Positions 1-5,021 of a DNA stretch of 5,021 nucleotides are shown one piece after another; the first letter of the stretch is position 1, and the number at the start of each line of letters is the position of its first letter. The notes under the pieces are model-generated. The model saw only the letters and a list, made by a program, of their open reading frames with translations. It ran no database searches and had not been told where the DNA came from. Position numbers and translations under genes: made by a program. This DNA is from Bacteroidales bacterium UBA3824 (GTDB lineage Bacteria; Bacteroidota; Bacteroidia; Bacteroidales; UBA3824). The stretch lies in NCBI GenBank assembly GCA_002393195.1, contig DGIK01000100.1, positions 1 through 5,021 of the forward strand, written 5' to 3'.

Positions 1-1130
1 ATTATCAGGTAATCGGGCGTTTTGATGGAATGAAGGTCTTGATTTTCTACTACATCCAAATATTCGGGTTCAGGTGTACCGTTAACGTTATAAACAATAT
101 ATCTGCCTGACGTTGAAGTAGTTGCCGTAAAAAAACACGTCCCATTTTCCGAGCGACAATCGAGCGACACGGGATTATTAACATCCGTAACGTCCAACGC
201 CGCCAAACCCTGCGCCGGAGCATTTGAAACCGCAAATGTAGCCGCCGTGCCGCCACCATCAAAGCCAAAAATCATCTGTTTGCCATTGAATTTCAACGGC
301 TCAACGGTATTGATGACTACATAATCGAGGTAACATTCAGCCGAAGATGCTTTTTTGTCAAAAATAATTTTAATAGATTGTGTTTCAGAGGATTGCGGCT
401 TGCATTGGAAGGCAATTTTCTTGGTGTCGGCGTATGCTCCGCCACTCGTAACGGGGTCAAAAACCGTGGCATCAGAGCCATCCCCCCACTCCACCGTGTA
501 GCCATTCTTAACCGAAGAACGGCAAATCATCGACGTAATTATCTTGCCCGATTTTGGCGCGGCATTGCACTGAAAATCAATCTGTTGTTCATTATTGTAA
601 AAAAAATTTTCACCGTACCAACTGCGCCCGCTCGAGGTCAAATTCACCAAATCTTCCTCGTGTCCGTACCAAAAATTGCCTTCGTTAACGGTCTGAATTG
701 CAGATGTTTGCGACGATTTTGGCATTGAATTGGAATTGCCATTGTCATTATCAGTAATGAAATAAAAAGCCTTCCTACTATAAAGGTGTCGCCTCGGCAT
801 TGTCATCCCCGACGCATCGTCCCATGCCCAAACATCGGGACCCGTGGCATAAAAAAATATGGCGTCGCCGCTGTGCAAAACCTTGTTTTCGTGCAAATCG
901 TCGGTGCGCGGCGCAGCGTTCATAAACGGCAACATACCGTCGTGATTGCCATACACACGCACCTTCTGAGGGTCGGCGAATCCAAGCGACCTCAGTTTTG
1001 AATACGGCAAACGATAAACGCCATCGGTCTCCACGGCGACCTTCACCCATCGTCCCGTCCGCAAAACCGACTGCGCGGCACTTCCCACCGCAATCAAAAC
1101 CGAAATTATCAAAAAAACGATTCGCTTCAT
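1..1130 (-). CDS. porU: Type IX secretion system sortase PorU, N-terminal part (runs off the left edge)
   Basis: Reading leftward from the ATG at 1130-1128, the frame stays open to the window edge and gives 376 residues with no stop, so the gene is cut by the window and not broken. Residues 1-19 are a typical signal peptide: MKR, a hydrophobic stretch, then GSAA before Q20. The mature start has the family pattern GRWVKVAVETDGVYRLPY (residues 26-43), followed by DPQKVRVYGNHDGMLP (53-68), SGDAIFFYATGP (87-98), WYGHEEDLVNLTSSGR (154-169), LDYVVINTVEPLKF (268-281) and LHSIKTPDYLI (366-376). These fit the region before the gingipain-like C25 peptidase domain in PorU. In the known family, PorU sits on the outer surface, cleaves the C-terminal sorting domain of T9SS cargo and links cargo to anionic lipopolysaccharide. 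The catalytic Cys/His lie beyond the window and cannot be checked. In Porphyromonas gingivalis porV follows porU, so porV may lie just outside (inference). No Shine-Dalgarno sequence precedes the ATG. Confidence 0.9.
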   Translation of the reverse strand, partial: MKRIVFLIISVLIAVGSAAQSVLRTGRWVKVAVETDGVYRLPYSKLRSLGFADPQKVRVYGNHDGMLPFMNAAPRTDDLHENKVLHSGDAIFFYATGPDVWAWDDASGMTMPRRHLYSRKAFYFITDNDNGNSNSMPKSSQTSAIQTVNEGNFWYGHEEDLVNLTSSGRSWYGENFFYNNEQQIDFQCNAAPKSGKIITSMICRSSVKNGYTVEWGDGSDATVFDPVTSGGAYADTKKIAFQCKPQSSETQSIKIIFDKKASSAECYLDYVVINTVEPLKFNGKQMIFGFDGGGTAATFAVSNAPAQGLAALDVTDVNNPVSLDCRSENGTCFFTATTSTSGRYIVYNVNGTPEPEYLDVVENQDLHSIKTPDYLI

Positions 1131-1153
1131 AAACGCAAATTTTTAGCGTGGTG

Positions 1154-1169
1154 GCCGCCTTGCGGCGGC
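1154..1169. repeat. GC-rich hairpin upstream of porU
   Basis: GCCGCC (1154-1159) and GGCGGC (1164-1169) form a perfect 6-bp GC stem with a TTGC loop, in otherwise AT-rich DNA. G-T pairs at 1153/1170 and 1152/1171 could extend it. Seven T residues follow at 1173-1179 on the plus strand, which gives the look of an intrinsic terminator for rightward transcription, but no rightward gene lies upstream. On the minus strand it would sit in the porU leader, about 24 nt before the start codon, where it could affect translation or mRNA stability (inference). Confidence 0.6.
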
Positions 1170-1183
1170 TGATTTTTTTAACA

Positions 1184-1248
1184 AAAATTACCGTCAATTT
1201 TTCGTCAATTAACATCAATTTTTAAAAAAAGAAATTGACGGTAATTTT
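1184..1248. repeat. 17-bp perfect inverted repeat between cca and porU
   Basis: AAAATTACCGTCAATTT at 1184-1200 is the exact reverse complement of 1232-1248, with a 31-nt AT-rich spacer. The spacer itself holds partial copies of the same word (CGTCAATT at 1203-1210, CATCAATTTTT at 1213-1223). As RNA the arms could form a long AU-rich stem downstream of the CCA gene. Neither strand has a clean U-tract directly after the stem, so a standard intrinsic terminator is not well supported. Confidence 0.7.
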
Positions 1249-1274
1249 CGTTTAATTGACGGTAATTGACGTTT
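1233..1274. repeat. Two tandem 21-bp units with AATTGACGGT core
   Basis: Units 1233-1253 and 1254-1274 match at 19 of 21 positions and differ only at 1247-1248 versus 1268-1269. Each contains AATTGACGGT, and the second unit contains a further near-copy, AATTGACGTTT. The second unit runs into the stop codon of the CCA enzyme (TAA on the minus strand, 1275-1273). The first unit is also most of the right arm of the inverted repeat at 1184-1248. Confidence 0.7.
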
Positions 1275-2733
1275 ACCCCTCCGTCGCCGTAGGCGGCGGC
1301 GCGATAGGCTGAGGCAACGTCTTGACCGGCGCAAGACCATTTTCCGCACCTTTTTGCAGCATCAATTCACGTGCTGCCTCGAAGGTGTTTTCGATTTTGC
1401 CGTCGAGGATGGAGTCTTTGATGCAGTCTTTGATGACACCAACAAGGCGGCAGGGTTTGAGGTCAAAGGTTTCCATAATGTAATTGCCGTCGATTGGCGG
1501 CTGCCACGTGCGGCGGAAGTCCTTGGCTTCCAACTCCTTAATCTTGCGGCGGACAATCTTGTAATTTTCGAGAAACTTCTTCTTCTTCTCCTCGATTTTG
1601 GAAGTGATGTCTGCCTCGCACAATATCATCAGGTCGTCGAGATCCTCGCCGGCATCGTACATCAGGCGGCGCACAGCGGAATCCGAAATGTCGTCGTTGC
1701 TGATTGGAATTGCCCTGTGGTGCATCCCAACCATCTTTTGAACAAATTTCATCTTGGCGTCGAGCGGCAGTTTCAATTGTTTGAACAACTGCGGCACCAT
1801 CTTCGCGCCGATAAATTCGTGGCTGTGGAAAGTCCACGCGCCGTTGACGAATTTTTTGACGTTTGGCTTGGCGATGTCGTGGAACAATGCCGCCCACCTC
1901 AGCCAAATATTGTCGGACACAGCAGCCACATTGTCAAGCACTTGCATAGTGTGGAGAAAAATTTCCTTGTGTCCGCGCCCTTCCTTGACTTCGATGCCGT
2001 GGAGTCGGCAAAGTTGCGGTATGATGAGTTCGAGAAGCCCGGTCTTTTCGAGCATAATGAACGCCTGCGACGGCTTGTTGGTAGCCATCATCTTATTGAG
2101 TTCGTCGGCGATGCGCTCCATCGAAACTATCTTAATGCGCTCACGGTTGCGGGCGATGGCTTGTTCGGTCGCCTCCTCAATCCTGAAACCCAACCTGCAC
2201 GCAAACCTTATTGCACGGAGCATCCTCAACGGGTCGTCGGAAAACGTTGTATCGGGTTCCAATGGCGTGCGGATGATGCCGTTGTGGAGGTCGTCGATGC
2301 CGTTGAAAGGGTCGGTGAGTTCGCCAAAATTAGCCTTGTTCATAGAAATCGCCATAGCATTGATGGTGAAATCGCGGCGTTTTTGGTCGTCCTCGATTGT
2401 GCCGTTTTCAACAATCGGCTTGCGCGAATTGCGGTCGTAAGATTCCTTGCGCGCCCCCACAAATTCGAGTTCACGCCCCTTGTAACGCAGCATCGCCGTA
2501 CCAAAATTTCTGTAAACCACCACGTCGCGCTTGCAACGCAAATGTTCGCCCACCTTCTGGGCAAACTCGATGCCGCTGCCAGCCACCACAAAATCGAGAT
2601 CCTTGCTTGGGATTCCGAGCAACAAATCCCTCACAAAACCGCCTATAACGTATGTCTCCAAGCCGGTACGCTCCGCCACGAGTGCAATGTGCCCAAAAAT
2701 CGGATCGTCCAACTTGTGCCTTAGATTAGTCAT
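1273..2733 (-). CDS. cca: CCA-adding tRNA nucleotidyltransferase with HD domain
   Basis: This 486-residue protein is a class II nucleotidyltransferase that builds or repairs the 3'-CCA end of tRNAs from CTP and ATP in the cytoplasm. The head domain shows GGFVRD (31-36) and the metal-binding pair D45/D47 in KDLDFVV. RRDFTINAMA follows at 119-128, then the nucleotide-selecting helix region DPLRMLRAIRFACRLGF (167-183) and ERIADEL (206-212). An HD-type phosphohydrolase-like domain covers about 250-380, with H261, H285-D286, H303/H305, H338-H339 and D375. The C-terminal part has YIMETFDLKPCRLVG (418-432) and FEAARELMLQKG (451-462). It ends in a proline-rich tail (about 468-486) that looks dispensable. 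Length and domain order match the Bacteroidota form of the enzyme; a pure poly(A) polymerase role is less likely. The ATG at 2733 leaves a normal N-terminus before the GG motif. A candidate promoter lies just upstream. A 142-bp repeat-filled gap separates it from porU, so co-transcription is possible but not shown. Confidence 0.93.
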   Translation of the reverse strand: MTNLRHKLDDPIFGHIALVAERTGLETYVIGGFVRDLLLGIPSKDLDFVVAGSGIEFAQKVGEHLRCKRDVVVYRNFGTAMLRYKGRELEFVGARKESYDRNSRKPIVENGTIEDDQKRRDFTINAMAISMNKANFGELTDPFNGIDDLHNGIIRTPLEPDTTFSDDPLRMLRAIRFACRLGFRIEEATEQAIARNRERIKIVSMERIADELNKMMATNKPSQAFIMLEKTGLLELIIPQLCRLHGIEVKEGRGHKEIFLHTMQVLDNVAAVSDNIWLRWAALFHDIAKPNVKKFVNGAWTFHSHEFIGAKMVPQLFKQLKLPLDAKMKFVQKMVGMHHRAIPISNDDISDSAVRRLMYDAGEDLDDLMILCEADITSKIEEKKKKFLENYKIVRRKIKELEAKDFRRTWQPPIDGNYIMETFDLKPCRLVGVIKDCIKDSILDGKIENTFEAARELMLQKGAENGLAPVKTLPQPIAPPPTATEG

Positions 2734-2759
2734 AATTGTAAGATTTCAAAAATAATTTG

Positions 2760-2767
2760 CAAAATTA
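2760..2767 (-). promoter_or_regulatory. Candidate -7 promoter element for cca
   Basis: On the minus strand 2767-2760 reads TAATTTTG, an exact match to the Bacteroidota -7 consensus TAnnTTTG, followed by C as is common. It lies 26 nt before the cca ATG, so the leader would be short. No clear TTG is seen at the expected -33 spacing, so the call rests on the -7 element and its position alone, in AT-rich DNA where chance matches are fairly likely. Confidence 0.45.
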
Positions 2768-2772
2768 GACTA

Positions 2773-2790
2773 AATTTTTGTAATTTTTGT
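2773..2790. repeat. Tandem duplication of a 9-bp AT-rich word
   Basis: AATTTTTGT occurs twice back to back, at 2773-2781 and 2782-2790, in the divergent intergenic region. It lies just upstream of the candidate cca -7 element as read on the minus strand. It may simply reflect low complexity. Confidence 0.5.
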
Positions 2791-2813
2791 ATGGAATGTT
2801 GATTTTTTTTTGT

Positions 2814-2821
2814 GAACTTTG
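2814..2821 (+). promoter_or_regulatory. Weak candidate -7 element for the propeller/SPOR genes
   Basis: GAACTTTG, followed by CATCG, resembles TAnnTTTG with one mismatch at the first base. It is 71 nt before the ATG at 2893 and follows a T9 run (2802-2811 region). Candidate TTG triplets at 2787-2789 and 2799-2801 are spaced 24 and 12 nt away, neither close to the usual spacing of about 19 nt. This is the best rightward candidate seen, but it is weak. Confidence 0.3.
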
Positions 2822-2892
2822 CATCGTCAAATCATCAATGCTTTTATTAGACGTGGCACAATGATTGTTTTCAGATGCCATAAAGACAGACA

Positions 2893-4374
2893 ATGAGACC
2901 TCTGACATACATATTGACGCTTGTGACGTTGCTCATTTTGGGCAGCGCAGATGTCCGCGCCCAATACGTAATGGAATGGGCGCAGACCTTTGGCGGCAAC
3001 GGCTGGGACGAGGCGAATACCTGCATCGAACTACGCAACGGCGATTATGTGATTGCCGGATTTGCAAAACTCGAACAGAAAAACCTCTGGATTGTCAAGA
3101 TGCGCAACAACGGCGAAGGACGCTGGGGCAAGGTTTTGGACGAGTACCTTTCGTCAAGTGCCAATGGAATGATACAGGATTCGGATTCCAACATCGTTGT
3201 TGTGGGACACGCCACACGCAAACGTGAATACCAGAGCAACCTCCTCATTATGAAAATAGACACCACCGGCAACATCATTTGGCAGAAGACCTACGGCGGC
3301 GACGGCGACGAGGAAGGACACGCCATCATCGAATGTAAGGACGGCGGATACGCCATCGCAGGAATGACGAGCAGCAATGCCGACGTTGACCCAAACTGGT
3401 ACGTCCTGAAGGTGGATCACAACGGCAACCAGCTCTGGGACCAGCAGTTTGGCAGTGGCAGCCCCGACTGCGCCCTCTCCATCGCCCAGACCTACGACGA
3501 CGGATTTGTGGTAACGGGCTACCTCGGCACCAACGACGGCGGGCGCAAGTTGATGTCAATAGTAAAATTTTCAGCCGACGGCACCGACGAATGGTCGCAA
3601 TGGTATTATATAAATGATTGGTGCGCAGGCACTTCAATCGTAGCCACACGCGACAGTATGATAGTGGCGGCGGGATACACCAAGGCTTACACAATCACCG
3701 ACTTCGACGCATTGTTAGTAAAGACCGATATGAACGGCGACACACTCTGGACGCGCACATTTGGCGACGAAGATTGGCAGGAGGCAACGGGATTGATAGA
3801 GGCTTACGACAACACATTTGTACTCAGCGGATTCACCTCATCCAACAGGAAAGACCATTCGAGCTTCTTGATGATGAAATTCGATTCGCGTGGCAATCTG
3901 ATGTGGAATCAATCATTCAAGCGCAAAAGTCAAGATTACGCCAAATCCATTGTTGAAACCCGCGACAACGGCATCTTGCTCGCCGGCACCACATTCTCAT
4001 TTGGAAAGGGTTGGGACATGGCGGTATTGAAGATGGAACCCGAAGAACGCACCGAGCTATTCTTCTCATTCCCAAGCGATTCGCTCTCAACCACATTGCG
4101 AAAGACATTGAATTTTGAGATGTGCCTCAATAGTTTTGGCGTGCCGATAGAGGTGATGGTATCGGTGAACGGCAGGGCGCAGATAATCGACAACGACTTC
4201 CAAAAAATCGCCGCCGAAGACCTCAAAGGTGGCTGCGACTACCCACTCTCATACTCCGTAAACCTCCGCCCCGGCAAAAACGTCATCAAGGTGGAAGTAG
4301 TTGATTATAAGAATTATACATTTGAAAAAACGATAGAAGTGTACCGACTGCCAGGCTACGACTTCATCCGGTGA
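2893..4374 (+). CDS. Exported seven-repeat beta-propeller protein with C-terminal Ig-like domain
   Basis: The protein has 493 residues. Residues 1-23 are a signal peptide (MRPLTYIL, hydrophobic core, VRA before Q24) with no lipobox cysteine. Seven repeats follow, each starting at a conserved Trp: W29, W78, W130, W182, W234, W286 and W338. The last five intervals are exactly 52 residues. The repeat reads roughly W-x-x-T-[FY]-G-G, then a short helix-like A-x-x-I, DGGYVIAG-x-T-S, a loop, and W-x-V-K-x-D-x-x-G-N-x-x-W. Repeat 5 is the most divergent and has lost the FGG motif. Seven such units suggest a closed seven-bladed propeller (inference). Residues about 386-487 look like a beta-sandwich or Ig-like domain, with VMVSVNGRAQ, LRPGKNVIKVEVVD and KTIEVYRLP. 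The end (GYDFIR) does not resemble a T9SS sorting domain, so it is probably periplasmic or otherwise envelope-located. An in-frame TAA at 2881 and the signal peptide fix the ATG at 2893. No catalytic motif is seen. Similar repeat proteins can be mislabelled as enzymes in automatic annotation; a binding or scaffold role is more likely. Confidence 0.88.
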   Translation: MRPLTYILTLVTLLILGSADVRAQYVMEWAQTFGGNGWDEANTCIELRNGDYVIAGFAKLEQKNLWIVKMRNNGEGRWGKVLDEYLSSSANGMIQDSDSNIVVVGHATRKREYQSNLLIMKIDTTGNIIWQKTYGGDGDEEGHAIIECKDGGYAIAGMTSSNADVDPNWYVLKVDHNGNQLWDQQFGSGSPDCALSIAQTYDDGFVVTGYLGTNDGGRKLMSIVKFSADGTDEWSQWYYINDWCAGTSIVATRDSMIVAAGYTKAYTITDFDALLVKTDMNGDTLWTRTFGDEDWQEATGLIEAYDNTFVLSGFTSSNRKDHSSFLMMKFDSRGNLMWNQSFKRKSQDYAKSIVETRDNGILLAGTTFSFGKGWDMAVLKMEPEERTELFFSFPSDSLSTTLRKTLNFEMCLNSFGVPIEVMVSVNGRAQIIDNDFQKIAAEDLKGGCDYPLSYSVNLRPGKNVIKVEVVDYKNYTFEKTIEVYRLPGYDFIR

Positions 4375-4425
4375 CAACATTTGCAACTATATGGTTATTA
4401 ATTACCTAATAAAAACTACACGACA

Positions 4426-4995
4426 ATGAAAAGAGTTATTCACACACTGCTCACACTGCTGCTATTGATAGTGATTACAATGAACGCATCGGCACAACGC
4501 GCCGACCTCCGCGCAATGTCAGGCGATATTTTTTATTGGTTCAACGTTAAAATATCCAACTCCATCGACCGCGACACCAAATTGGAGGCATACGCATTGC
4601 GCGTCATCTCGCCCACGATCTACAACGGCAACTCACGCAAATTTCAAAAATCGCTTTGGGAAGGCACTGTACACGGCACAAAAATCGCCATCGGACCCTT
4701 CACCACATTAGACGAGGCCAAAGAAGCTCTCCAATTGTACCGAACACTCAAAGACAGCACGGCGCAGTCAAAATTTGACGGACCGCTGTCATGGTTTCTC
4801 ATCGACATCACGATAATGGAACGCAGCCACTCATACCAGTTTGAACGCATACCGGCGCGTGTGGCATTCGGCACGGCAAAAGAGTTCAAGGCGGCACTCA
4901 AAGAAAGCCTCTCATTCAAAAAACTCGCCATAGGACCATTCTACGACAACGTACAAGCAGAGATTGCCAAATCGCTATACCGCGTAGAAGAATAA
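4426..4995 (+). CDS. Small exported protein with two SPOR-like modules
   Basis: The protein has 189 residues. Residues 1-23 are a clear signal peptide (MKRVIHTLLT, LLLLIVI core, ASA before Q24). The mature part is two similar halves. Half one (about 36-109) starts FYWFNVKIS and has GTKIAIGPFTTLDEAKEAL (84-102). Half two (about 121-187) starts LSWFLIDITI and has KKLAIGPFYDNVQAEIAKSL (166-184, starting one residue earlier). The hydrophobic-x-x-GPF, then A-x-x-x-L pattern is typical of the second half of SPOR domains, which bind glycan strands of peptidoglycan stripped of stem peptides. Each half also has a preceding charged stretch with FQKSL or FKAAL. The similarity is by eye and the modules may be divergent or circularly different from standard SPOR. 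It starts 51 bp after the propeller gene on the same strand, both starts share GACAATGA, and no terminator lies between, so co-transcription is likely. A periplasmic, cell-wall-associated role is inferred; the function is unknown. Confidence 0.82.
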   Translation: MKRVIHTLLTLLLLIVITMNASAQRADLRAMSGDIFYWFNVKISNSIDRDTKLEAYALRVISPTIYNGNSRKFQKSLWEGTVHGTKIAIGPFTTLDEAKEALQLYRTLKDSTAQSKFDGPLSWFLIDITIMERSHSYQFERIPARVAFGTAKEFKAALKESLSFKKLAIGPFYDNVQAEIAKSLYRVEE

Positions 4996-5020
4996 GTAAC
5001 TGAAGTAATTGAAGTAATTG
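4994..5020. repeat. Three tandem 9-bp repeats at the right edge
   Basis: AAGTAACTG (4994-5002) is followed by two copies of AAGTAATTG (5003-5011, 5012-5020). The first copy overlaps the TAA stop of the SPOR-like gene. The array reaches the window edge and may continue. Its GTAATTGAAGT stretch differs at one base from GTAATTGACGT in the repeat next to the cca stop codon (1262-1272). Confidence 0.65.
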
Positions 5021-5021
5021 A

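Noticed and set aside
378..728. Plus-strand 116-codon open frame
   Set aside because: It lies antisense inside porU and shows no domain, promoter or plausible start context.
778..1218. Minus-strand 146-codon open frame starting at 1218
   Set aside because: It overlaps the porU start in another frame, has no recognisable domain or signal peptide, and its start lies inside the intergenic repeats. It is a shadow of porU.
1285..1300. GC-rich hairpin-like stretch similar to the one at 1154-1169
   Set aside because: It falls in the coding sequence for the proline/alanine/threonine-rich CCA tail; the stem is only about 4 bp and codon composition explains it.
1354..2724. Plus-strand 456-codon open frame opposite the CCA gene
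   Set aside because: It is antisense to a well-supported cca gene, has no recognisable motifs, and reflects codon bias on the opposite strand.
4388..4406. Possible palindrome in the gap between the propeller and SPOR-like genes
   Set aside because: Only three terminal base pairs match in GGTTATTAATTACC and there is no T-run, so it is neither a terminator nor an operator that can be supported.

Overview
The window looks like chromosomal DNA from a member of the Bacteroidota, most likely of the Bacteroidales type. The main evidence is the N-terminal part of a type IX secretion system (T9SS) PorU protein, a machine confined to this phylum. Supporting signs are a CCA-adding enzyme fused to an HD domain, AT-rich intergenic DNA with a TAnnTTTG-like promoter element, and starts without Shine-Dalgarno sequences. 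No RNA gene, insertion sequence, CRISPR array or integration site was seen. The genes look like ordinary chromosomal genes rather than an accessory island.

Layout: two genes read leftward and two rightward from a divergent intergenic region at about 2734-2892. On the minus strand, a CCA tRNA nucleotidyltransferase (2733 to 1273) is followed after 142 bp by porU (1130 to beyond the left edge; 376 codons visible). The 142-bp gap holds a GC-rich hairpin and a compact family of AATTGACGGT direct and inverted repeats. On the plus strand, a secreted protein with seven repeats of about 52 residues, read here as a seven-bladed beta-propeller with a C-terminal Ig-like domain (2893-4374), is followed after 51 bp by a small exported protein with two SPOR-like modules (4426-4995). 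The window ends inside a 9-bp tandem repeat.

Function: the CCA enzyme is a tRNA-maturation housekeeping enzyme. PorU is the protease/sortase that removes the C-terminal sorting domain from T9SS cargo at the cell surface. The propeller and SPOR-like proteins both carry signal peptides and probably form a two-gene envelope-protein unit. Their function is not recognised from sequence, and neither shows an obvious T9SS C-terminal sorting domain. The propeller/double-SPOR pair is the least characterised part of the window.
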